The notes: generated by a model not told the origin, from the sequence alone. 5,093 bases of DNA from Bacteroidota bacterium (GCA_021812745.1 JAKAMS010000216.1:1-5093); one strand, 5' to 3'; positions 1 to 4,810 are shown, counted from the first letter of the stretch. Program-made: numbers and translations.

Positions 1-344
1 TCTTTTTTCACGCTTCCCAGAATTTCTACTTTGTCTCCTTGCTTCGGCAAAGCGCCGTCATAAGCAATAGGCATCGTAGCATCGCCGTCTTCACATGACA
101 AAGTGAAGATTTTATTTTTAGCTATTACTTTATTTACATTCCCAATTATTTTTATATTTCCGCTGTACGCACCTGGATTTTCTGCAATTTTGTCTACATC
201 CACTAATTGGACATTTGATGACGATGTTTGTTCATCTATCTTCGCTCCGTCATTTTTATTAGAGCATCCGGTTACAGCAATTGACACTGCCAGAATCGCC
301 GAAAGCAAGAAAGTAATAAACAAAAAGCTTTTCTCTTTTTTCAT
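1..344 (-). CDS. Lipoprotein with OB-fold-like domain (3' end outside window)
   Basis: This reading frame is open from the ATG at 344 down to the left edge, giving 114 codons with the C-terminus missing. Residues 1-27 form a lipoprotein signal: a Lys/Glu-rich start (MKKEK), a hydrophobic stretch at about 7-24, and the lipobox V24-T25-G26-C27, so C27 should be lipidated and the protein tethered to the envelope. After a polar linker (about 28-44), residues about 45-114 alternate short beta strands ('NIKIIGNV', 'IFTLSC', 'GDKVEILGSV'). This layout resembles small periplasmic OB-fold domains. One Cys (in 'LSCEDGD') lies in the domain. An AGGAAG ribosome site 7 nt before the ATG supports this start. 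It follows the CadC-type regulator by 24 nt on the same strand and is probably co-transcribed and metal-controlled. The function is unknown; a metal-binding or efflux-accessory role is inferred from position only. The gene call is secure, the fold is not. Confidence 0.85.
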   Translation of the reverse strand, partial: MKKEKSFLFITFLLSAILAVSIAVTGCSNKNDGAKIDEQTSSSNVQLVDVDKIAENPGAYSGNIKIIGNVNKVIAKNKIFTLSCEDGDATMPIAYDGALPKQGDKVEILGSVKK

Positions 345-351
345 AGTACCG

Positions 352-357
352 CTTCCT
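352..357 (-). promoter_or_regulatory. Shine-Dalgarno site of the lipoprotein gene
   Basis: Read on the minus strand this is AGGAAG, 7 nt before the ATG at 344. It lies in the 24-nt gap after the regulator's stop codon. It fixes the lipoprotein start and is one of only two clear Shine-Dalgarno sequences in the window. Confidence 0.7.
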
Positions 358-368
358 AAATTTTCTTT

Positions 369-791
369 TTAGTTCTTTATACTGATTTCAAAAGTTTCTT
401 CAAAGAAATGAACATCATCTTTCAATATGCTGGCTAATTCTTTACTGTTTAGCGAGTAGTAAACCATCTTACCGTCATTGCGGTATTTTAAGAGTTTATG
501 TTCATAAAGATATTTAAGCTGATGAGATGTTGCCGGAATACTCAATTCAAGGACATTTGCAATATCGCAAACGCAAAGCTCGCCTTTAGCAAGAGCAAAG
601 ATAATTTTCAAGCGCGTAATGTTTCCCAGCGCTGCATAAAGAGAAACTAGTTCTTCAAATTCTTTTTCTGCTGGCAGAGATTTTTTTACTTCATTCACTT
701 TGTTAGCGTTGAAGCAGATTACTTTACACGTTTCCCCATTTGAATTTGATTTGTGAAGTTTTGTTTTCTTAGTTAGATAAACATCTGGCAT
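369..791 (-). CDS. cadC: CadC-type ArsR/SmtB metal-sensing repressor
   Basis: This 140-residue winged-helix repressor should bind DNA without metal and release it when a thiophilic ion (Cd, Pb, Zn or similar) binds. The N-terminal segment carries C22-x3-C26 ('ETCKVICFN'), and the helix-3 motif 'ELCVCDIA' carries C73 and C75. These are the four ligands of the alpha3N site of staphylococcal CadC (C7, C11, C58, C60, recalled from memory), with the same spacing: 3 residues inside the first pair and 47 from C26 to C73. The helix-turn-helix follows at about 76-101 ('SIPATSHQLKYLYEHKLL'), then the beta wing ('YRNDGKMVYYSL', 103-114). The alpha5 Zn site seems only partly kept: S116 and E118 stand where Asp and His are expected. 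An in-frame TAA just upstream makes the ATG at 791 the first start; only a weak GGA lies 9 nt before it. The gene has its own operator-promoter and leads the lipoprotein gene. Family assignment is firm; the exact inducer is inferred. Confidence 0.92.
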   Translation of the reverse strand: MPDVYLTKKTKLHKSNSNGETCKVICFNANKVNEVKKSLPAEKEFEELVSLYAALGNITRLKIIFALAKGELCVCDIANVLELSIPATSHQLKYLYEHKLLKYRNDGKMVYYSLNSKELASILKDDVHFFEETFEISIKN

Positions 792-811
792 ATAACTTTA
801 TCCATATTGTC

Positions 812-831
812 ATTTTCGCATTTGCGAAAAT
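812..831. promoter_or_regulatory. Probable CadC/ArsR operator (perfect 9-2-9 palindrome)
   Basis: A perfect inverted repeat, ATTTTCGCA-TT-TGCGAAAAT, lies 21 bases upstream of the repressor's start codon. Length, AT-rich flanks and a short spacer fit operators of ArsR-family dimers. It covers five of the six bases of the predicted -10 box and the expected transcription start (near 820), so bound repressor would block RNA polymerase. I found no second copy upstream of the plus-strand genes. Confidence 0.75.
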
Positions 832-855
832 ATGCACCCCTAACTAATATGTCAA
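827..855 (-). promoter_or_regulatory. Sigma70-type promoter of the cadC-lipoprotein operon
   Basis: On the minus strand a perfect -35 box TTGACA (850-855) is separated by exactly 17 nt from a -10-like box TATTTT (827-832). The predicted start near 820 gives a leader of about 29 nt before the ATG at 791. The -10 overlaps the operator palindrome, as expected for an autoregulated metal-responsive operon. Confidence 0.7.
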
Positions 856-1088
856 GCCATATAATTATGTGAAATCAAAATAGTATCTAAAATAAATTCC
901 CTTATATGATTTTGTTTACAAACCCTATTTTTTCATTTTTGCACCGTCATTCTTATTTATGGCAAATGATAAATACAAGCAATAAATAATCTCATATCTA
1001 ATTTTATATAAAGCAAAAGAGTTAAAACTTCACCACATTGCTGGCAATAAAAAAGCTTTATATTAACTGCTGATATTATAAACCCGAA

Positions 1089-1532
1089 ATGAATACTAAA
1101 ATCCAAAATAATTTTTCCCAAAAAATAGTGGTTCTATCGCTTGTTGTGTCATTTACTCTTTTTGGCATGCAGAAAAGTAAGAATATATTTCATTCCCGCA
1201 TGTCCGTTAAGCAGGCTCAAGATAATGTTAGCCCTCAACCGGATTTATGCTGCAAAAATTGCAGCGATGAAAACTGTAGCTGTTGTACACACCATAAAGA
1301 AAATAAAACCAACAATTCAAAAGACTGCGGCTGCCAGGTATCAAAAGATATGACTGATAAGCCTTTGTCGGTTCCCGAAAATATAAAGCTGCCGGTTTAT
1401 TATTCATTTCATACTACCATTTCTCTCCCCGCAAATCCGCAATTAAAGAGTTTATATTTACTAAATTTTAAATCTTCAATAGAACATAGCACAGATTTAA
1501 AAGTGATACGCTCTACAGTCCTTCTCATTTGA
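1089..1532 (+). CDS. Small exported or membrane-anchored Cys-rich protein, unknown family
   Basis: I do not recognise a named family for this 147-residue protein. Residues 13-26 are hydrophobic ('IVVLSLVVSFTLFG') after a short start containing one Lys before the segment, consistent with a signal peptide or an N-terminal anchor; there is no lipobox. Residues 54-82 form a dense thiol cluster: C54, C55, C58, C63, C65, C66, H68, H69, C80 and C82, that is CC-x2-C-x4-C-x-CC-x-HH, then CGC. This looks like a metal-binding tail. The remaining 65 residues have no Cys and no clear domain. The ATG at 1089 has no obvious Shine-Dalgarno sequence, so the start is less certain, although a later start would remove the hydrophobic segment. 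It lies opposite the CadC unit and 79 nt before the Met-rich secreted protein, probably in the same transcript. A role in metal binding or sensing in the envelope is inferred. A distant link to the small HYC_CC_PP-type proteins of Bacteroidota is possible but the HYC motif is missing. Confidence 0.7.
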   Translation: MNTKIQNNFSQKIVVLSLVVSFTLFGMQKSKNIFHSRMSVKQAQDNVSPQPDLCCKNCSDENCSCCTHHKENKTNNSKDCGCQVSKDMTDKPLSVPENIKLPVYYSFHTTISLPANPQLKSLYLLNFKSSIEHSTDLKVIRSTVLLI

Positions 1533-1598
1533 GAATTTTTAGACTTTAATTTTTTCTCCATTAGAAATAAATACAGTTAAAAATTTATCAAATCATTT

Positions 1599-1604
1599 AA
1601 AGGA
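1599..1604 (+). promoter_or_regulatory. Shine-Dalgarno site of the type IX secreted protein gene
   Basis: AAAGGA lies 7 nt before the ATG at 1612. It favours this start over the next in-frame ATG at 1624, which would also leave a workable signal peptide. Confidence 0.65.
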
Positions 1605-1611
1605 TATTAAG

Positions 1612-3165
1612 ATGTTGAATTTTATGAAATCCCGCACAGCGGGGAAATTAAAATTTTTAGTTACAATAATTTTATTTGCCTCCACACTTGGCTTTAGCCA
1701 GGGCTGGATGCACAGCGGCAATTTTAATCCCGATTCTCTAAAACCAATTTCTGTTTCTGGGAAAATTATAGCCGATTCTTCTATGATGAACGGAATGTAT
1801 TACCTCGATATAAACAGCGATAACTCTCCCGATTATATGTTGAACCTCGGTCCGGTTTGGTATAAACCAGATTCCAGTTCTACTCTAAGACCAAAGCTTG
1901 GAGATAATGTAACTATTTCCGGCGGTCTTTATAATGGGATGTTCTCCATTCCTATGATTGTTGTCGACTCTATCAACGGTAACTTTTGGCGTTCCGGCTT
2001 CGATTCATTTTGGAATAATATGGGAACACATTCTATGATGGGCGGAATGAATAACAACATGATGAATTATTCTTTCGGCTTCGACCACGATTCGCTTCAT
2101 TCAGTTTCTTTAACCGGCACGGTAATGATTGATACTACTTTTATGTACTATCATTATTATCTTGATGTAAACGGCGATGGAACTCCAGATTACTTTTTGA
2201 ATTTCGGACCGCCGTGGTATCAACCAAATACAAACACCTCGCTTCCAACAAACGGACAAACAATTTCAATCAAAGGCGGAAAGCTGTCAACCGGGTTTAT
2301 GCAGATGGTAATTGTCTATCAGCTAAACGGCGCTGCTTGGATGGACTCAACCCAAGTTGGAAATCATTTTGGCGGAGGCTGGATTCACAGCGATATGATG
2401 CAAGCGCAAAAATTTAATGACCCTTTCGATTCAACAGACTGGATGAATATAAATCCGGGATGGCATCAAAGCGGAATGATGGGCGGCGGCATGATGCCCG
2501 ATTCTTTGTACTGCCAAATATTAGCAGCCTTCCCGCAAGATTTTCCCGGTATGTCCGGGCAAAGCGCATTCGCGGGCTATGAAATTGGAATCTTCAATCC
2601 CAAAGGAACCAACAACATGATGCAGTCCGGTCAAATGGGCGGACAGATGAGTTTTAATTCCCAAACAAACTTTCAGCTTCACTTTAATAACATGCAAACT
2701 GCTGGCTTTAACGTTAATGTAAATAATCTTAAATTAAAATACTGGAACAACCAGAACAACACCTGGGTAACCGCTTCAAACGCTGTTGTTAATACTTCAA
2801 CTAACACAGTCACATTTTCTCAAAGTCAGGTTAGCAGTTATGTTATTCTTACCGCTGACAAAGTAACAACCGGTATAACTGATTATAAAAATTCTATACC
2901 GGATAATTTCAGCCTCCGGCAAAATTATCCTAATCCATTTAACCCAAGTACTACTATTGAATTTACAATTAATGAAAATTTAAATGTAACATTATCTATA
3001 TACAATATTCTTGGGCAAAAAGTAGCAGCACTGATAAATCAGCCAATGAGCGCTGGTGCTCATAGTGTTCTATTCAATGCGAATAATTTATCATCCGGTA
3101 TTTATTTTTATAAACTGACTGCCGGCGAAAACAGCAAAGTAATGAAGATGGAATTGCTGAAGTAA
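1612..3165 (+). CDS. Met-rich secreted protein with duplicated beta-domain and type IX sorting domain
   Basis: This 517-residue protein has a signal peptide at 1-29 (hydrophobic 15-28, cleavage likely at GFS/Q30). Two related domains follow, at about 46-126 and 165-243. They align with a 119-residue offset and share 'YYLD[IV]N' and 'GPxWY[KQ]P'. Each contains an acidic loop, D66-x-N68-x-D70...D74 and D185-x-N187-x-D189...D193, resembling a calcium loop, then a 'GDNVTISGG'-like strand that suggests an OB-like beta barrel. The linkers are rich in Met, Gly and Asn ('SMMGGMNNNMM', 141-151; 'SGMMGGGMM', 287-295). I count 36 Met, 31 of them between residues 33 and 361. A 'GW(M/I)HS' motif occurs at 31-35 and 256-260. 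Residues about 372-413 look like a beta-sandwich segment ('LKYWNNQNNTWV'). Residues about 433-517 are a type A sorting domain with 'NYPNPFNP' at 438-445, so export by the type IX system and cell-surface attachment or release are expected. Binding of soft metals such as Cu or Ag is inferred from the Met content. The substrate and any enzyme activity are unknown. Confidence 0.9.
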   Translation: MLNFMKSRTAGKLKFLVTIILFASTLGFSQGWMHSGNFNPDSLKPISVSGKIIADSSMMNGMYYLDINSDNSPDYMLNLGPVWYKPDSSSTLRPKLGDNVTISGGLYNGMFSIPMIVVDSINGNFWRSGFDSFWNNMGTHSMMGGMNNNMMNYSFGFDHDSLHSVSLTGTVMIDTTFMYYHYYLDVNGDGTPDYFLNFGPPWYQPNTNTSLPTNGQTISIKGGKLSTGFMQMVIVYQLNGAAWMDSTQVGNHFGGGWIHSDMMQAQKFNDPFDSTDWMNINPGWHQSGMMGGGMMPDSLYCQILAAFPQDFPGMSGQSAFAGYEIGIFNPKGTNNMMQSGQMGGQMSFNSQTNFQLHFNNMQTAGFNVNVNNLKLKYWNNQNNTWVTASNAVVNTSTNTVTFSQSQVSSYVILTADKVTTGITDYKNSIPDNFSLRQNYPNPFNPSTTIEFTINENLNVTLSIYNILGQKVAALINQPMSAGAHSVLFNANNLSSGIYFYKLTAGENSKVMKMELLK

Positions 3166-3196
3166 AATAATCGGCAAAATAAAAATGAATCAAAAA

Positions 3197-3228
3197 AGCC
3201 TGCCTCGTTTTACTGCAACGGGCAGGCT
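3197..3228. terminator. Strong hairpin terminator after the secreted protein gene
   Basis: A 12-bp stem with one bulged T (3205) encloses a 7-nt loop (3210-3216). The outer arm is AGCCTGCC/GGCAGGCT and the inner arm CGTT/AACG. It starts 31 nt after the stop codon at 3165. An A-run (3192-3197) precedes it, so its classic T-tract reads on the minus strand; on the plus strand the bases after the stem are only AT-rich. It probably ends the plus-strand transcript and may insulate both directions. No minus-strand gene is seen that would need it. Confidence 0.6.
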
Positions 3229-3248
3229 AACTATATTAACTAATTTTC

Positions 3249-3279
3249 TTGCTCTTCCCCTAAACTTCATTTATCTTTG
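3249..3279 (+). promoter_or_regulatory. Bacteroidota-type promoter of the HTH-MNT/HEPN module
   Basis: TTG (3249-3251), a 20-nt gap and TATCTTTG (3272-3279) match the -33 / -7 pattern (TTG, about 20 nt, TAnnTTTG) described for Bacteroidota housekeeping sigma factors. Transcription would start near 3285, about 40 nt before the ATG at 3327. The operator-like repeats begin at the last base of the -7 box, which supports a repressible promoter. The motif is short, so chance matching cannot be excluded. Confidence 0.5.
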
Positions 3280-3318
3280 TTAAGAATATTTAACATATGT
3301 TAAATTTATTTAACAATT
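3279..3318. promoter_or_regulatory. Two tandem 20-bp palindromic operator-like repeats
   Basis: Four half-sites alternate in orientation: GTTAA (3279-3283), TTAAC (3290-3294), GTTAA (3299-3303), TTAAC (3310-3314). Each pair forms a GTTAA-N6-TTAAC inverted repeat, and the pairs recur with an exact 20-bp period (15 of 20 bases identical between units). The middle two half-sites also make a perfect 16-bp palindrome, TTTAACATATGTTAAA (3289-3304). The sites lie between the promoter and the start codon of a gene encoding a winged-helix protein, so they are the likely autoregulatory operator. A 20-bp period would place two dimers roughly two helical turns apart on one DNA face. Confidence 0.65.
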
Positions 3319-3326
3319 AATTTTTT

Positions 3327-3944
3327 ATGATACTTCATAATATCTTTAACGAAATATTTTCATCCCCGTCCAACATAGCCGTTCTGCGTGAAATATCAAA
3401 AGTGCAAACCGGCTTATCCGGAAGAGAAATTGCCAAGCTGGTTGGCATTAGCCCTCCTACGTGTCTAAGCATATTAACGCAGTTGGAAAACCTATCTATA
3501 GTTAAAAGACAACGCGGAGGTAGAGACCACCTCTTTACCCTTAATAGAGAACACATCATTGTAAAAGAAATTATTCTTAACCTGCTTTCCTTCGAGGATA
3601 AATTATTAAATATTCTTACGCAGGACATTAAAAAAAATTTCGGTAAATATTGCAAAAGTATTTTCCTTTTCGGAAGTGTAGCGCGTAAAGAAGAAAAAGT
3701 TGAAAGCGATCTCGATATATGCTTTCTCATAAATTCAATTAAATCTAAAAAACCGCTTAGGGACTTAATCGCCCAAAAACATTCTTATTTTAAAGTAAAA
3801 TACGGTGTTAATATATCACCGTTCTTTTTAACTGAAAAGGAATTTATATCCAGAGCTAAGCACAGGAAGCCGCCGGTACCGGATATTATTAACGAATCGG
3901 TACTCATTTATGGCAAATCGTGGGAGTCAATTTTAAATGGTTAG
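3327..3944 (+). CDS. Winged-helix / minimal nucleotidyltransferase fusion, antitoxin-like (MntA-related)
   Basis: This 205-residue protein has two parts. Residues about 5-75 are a winged helix-turn-helix of MarR/ArsR type ('GREIAKLVGISPPTCLSILTQLENLSIVKRQ', quoted in part as helices 2-3, then a wing ending 'HLFTL'). Residues about 90-200 are a MNT-type nucleotidyltransferase with 'FLFGSVARKEEKVESDLDI': G116-S117, ten residues, then D128-x-D130, an exact GSx10DxD motif. D128 and D130 should bind Mg. I see no clear third acidic residue in the later strand ('VNISPFFLT', 161-169), where many relatives have one. In characterised MNT-HEPN pairs the MNT protein neutralises the HEPN toxin by adding AMP to it; here that is an inference. 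The next gene overlaps by 8 nt, implying coupled translation. There is no Shine-Dalgarno sequence; the ATG at 3327 is chosen because the HTH begins almost at once. The HTH probably binds the tandem repeats just upstream. Confidence 0.85.
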   Translation: MILHNIFNEIFSSPSNIAVLREISKVQTGLSGREIAKLVGISPPTCLSILTQLENLSIVKRQRGGRDHLFTLNREHIIVKEIILNLLSFEDKLLNILTQDIKKNFGKYCKSIFLFGSVARKEEKVESDLDICFLINSIKSKKPLRDLIAQKHSYFKVKYGVNISPFFLTEKEFISRAKHRKPPVPDIINESVLIYGKSWESILNG

Positions 3945-4344
3945 GAAAAGTATTCGAGTCTCTGTTGATCGTTCTCAGTCTGTCAATTATAAAATCGTCG
4001 CCGAAAACTTTTACAAAGGTGCCAAATTAGCTTCCGACCATGACTATTTTAATGCTGCCGGTGTATTAATTGTGCATGCTGCTATTGCCTATGCTGATGC
4101 ACTTACAATAAAATATATTGGTGCTAAAAGCAAAGGTGAAGACCACCATGAAGTAATTTCTTTGTTGGAAGAAGTATTCCCATTAAATGATGACAGAAAA
4201 AAATCACTTAATCATCTCAATGCTATAATTGAACATAAAAATGCTGTCTCATATAGCGGTGATGTTTATGATAAAAAAGATATAGACCAACTTTGGAAGC
4301 ACTTGGAAAGATTTAAATCTTGGACAATTCCTTTGCTGAAATAA
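3937..4344 (+). CDS. HEPN-family protein, toxin-like partner of the MNT gene (HepT-related)
   Basis: This 135-residue, mainly helical protein has the size and layout of a HEPN domain: helix about 17-33 ('YKIVAENFYKGAKLASD'), a hydrophobic helix about 38-60 ('NAAGVLIVHAAIAYADALT...'), 'DHHEVISLLEEVFP' at 69-82, and a final helix about 112-128. HEPN toxins are usually RNases with an Rx4-6H site on the last-but-one helix. Here the matching segment is 'EHKNAVSYSGD' (99-109): K101-N102 in place of Arg-Asn and Y106 in place of His. Either the RNase site is inactive or it has diverged, as in some HEPN subfamilies with a Kx4Y-like motif. Y106 and Y111 are possible sites for modification by the MNT partner. 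The start overlaps the MNT gene by 8 nt (ATGGTTAG holds the start and the upstream stop), so both are made from one transcript. Family call is good; toxicity is unproven. Confidence 0.8.
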   Translation: MVRKSIRVSVDRSQSVNYKIVAENFYKGAKLASDHDYFNAAGVLIVHAAIAYADALTIKYIGAKSKGEDHHEVISLLEEVFPLNDDRKKSLNHLNAIIEHKNAVSYSGDVYDKKDIDQLWKHLERFKSWTIPLLK

Positions 4345-4450
4345 AAATTTTATCTATCTTGCTATTAAGTATAATATACTGACTTATTCGTAATTTTTAA
4401 TCTTGTAAATATTCTAGCATTTTATAATCTCCACCCAATCCCTTTTATTT

Positions 4451-4476
4451 ATTCTTCCTTTCTAAATTTTACAGTG
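4451..4476 (+). repeat. Leader motif, copy 1, before the holin-like gene
   Basis: ATTCTTCCTTTC followed by TAAAT-TT-TACAGTG, ending 45 nt before the ATG at 4522. A related block precedes the lysin gene (4880-4902). Both sit in pyrimidine-rich leaders with no Shine-Dalgarno sequence. It may be a promoter, an operator or a translation-control element; the sequence alone does not decide. Its last three bases (GTG at 4474) open an in-frame extension that I do not take as the start. Confidence 0.4.
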
Positions 4477-4521
4477 TTTCTAAAATTCCTTTCTTATTTC
4501 TTTTCTCTCAAAAAAATTATC

Positions 4522-4788
4522 ATGCAAACACTACATAAAAACATGCCCGTCCTTTGGCGGATATTTTCCTCCGGAGCACAGTTTATCAAACTGTGCATCT
4601 CCGACAACAAAGGCAACCCAAGCTCCACAAGAATCGCCATGCTAATAATTGTTCTTTGGTTCATCGCAGACTGGCTAATGGAATTCCACTCAAAAGGAAT
4701 TTACACGCTAACCTGGGAGAAGCTCACGCTTCTCACATCAGCCTTTGGCTTAAAAGCAGTTCAAAAATTCCCCGAATCTAACTTGTAG
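4522..4788 (+). CDS. Small one-span membrane protein of phage type, holin-like
   Basis: The 88-residue product starts at the ATG at 4522. A polar N-terminal half contains 'DNKGNPSSTR' (28-37), a signature I associate with small phage-encoded membrane proteins. One transmembrane helix follows at about 38-53 ('IAMLIIVLWFIADWLM') and then an amphipathic end with 'SAFGLKAVQKFPE' (73-85). It sits 165 nt before a GH108-type muramidase gene on the same strand, the usual place for a holin. The frame stays open upstream to a GTG at 4474, adding 16 hydrophobic residues, but that stretch coincides with the shared leader motif and a pyrimidine tract, so I prefer the ATG. There is no Shine-Dalgarno sequence. 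The holin role is inferred from size, topology and neighbour. Three inverted repeats lie in or at the end of the gene. Confidence 0.65.
   Translation: MQTLHKNMPVLWRIFSSGAQFIKLCISDNKGNPSSTRIAMLIIVLWFIADWLMEFHSKGIYTLTWEKLTLLTSAFGLKAVQKFPESNL
4572..4603 (+). repeat. Stable hairpin inside the holin-like gene
   Basis: A perfect 9-bp stem GCACAGTTT/AAACTGTGC (4576-4584 and 4588-4596) encloses a 3-nt loop. It extends across an ATC bulge (4597-4599) by four pairs, CGGA/TCCG. It lies in codons 17-28. A second, smaller hairpin, GAGAAGC-TCAC-GCTTCTC, is at 4717-4734. Confidence 0.5.
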
Positions 4789-4810
4789 GAATTTGATTTA
4801 TCAAATTCCT
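4787..4810 (+). repeat. Perfect 11-bp inverted repeat at the stop codon of the holin-like gene
   Basis: AGGAATTTGAT-TT-ATCAAATTCCT overlaps the TAG stop (4786-4788). It could act as a weak terminator or RNA 3'-end stabiliser, but the stem is AT-rich and no clean T-run follows. A protein-binding site is also possible. Confidence 0.4.

Noticed and set aside
103..372. Plus-strand 89-codon open frame
   Set aside because: It lies opposite the lipoprotein gene, which has a Shine-Dalgarno site, a lipobox and an OB-like domain. The plus-strand product has no recognisable feature.
911..976. Short inverted repeats in the divergent gap (TTTGT-TT-ACAAA at 911-922; TATTTAT/ATAAATA near 954-976)
   Set aside because: The arms are 5-7 bp and purely AT-rich, and are expected by chance in this composition.
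1038..1066. Possible promoter TTGCTG-17-TATTAA before the Cys-rich gene
   Set aside because: Only 3 of 6 and 4 of 6 consensus bases match in AT-rich DNA. The gene must have a promoter in 832-1088, but I cannot place it.
1141..1353. 70-codon open frame inside the Cys-rich gene
   Set aside because: It is an overlapping frame with no ribosome site or domain; the 147-codon frame has a hydrophobic leader and a structured Cys pattern.
2214..2417. 67-codon open frame inside the secreted protein gene
   Set aside because: It falls wholly inside a well-supported repeated-domain coding region in another frame.
3335..3730. 131-codon minus-strand frame over the MNT gene
   Set aside because: It is antisense to a gene with clear wHTH and GSx10DxD motifs, and its product shows no domain.
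4370..4375. Perfect TATAAT after the HEPN gene
   Set aside because: There is no acceptable -35 box 16-18 nt upstream and the region is AT-rich, so I do not call a promoter for the holin-like gene here.
4474..4521. GTG-start extension of the holin-like protein by 16 residues
   Set aside because: The stretch coincides with the shared leader motif and a pyrimidine tract, so it is more likely untranslated leader than coding.
4554..4781. 75-codon frame overlapping the holin-like gene
   Set aside because: It has no membrane segment or motif, while the other frame has the GNPSS signature and a transmembrane helix.
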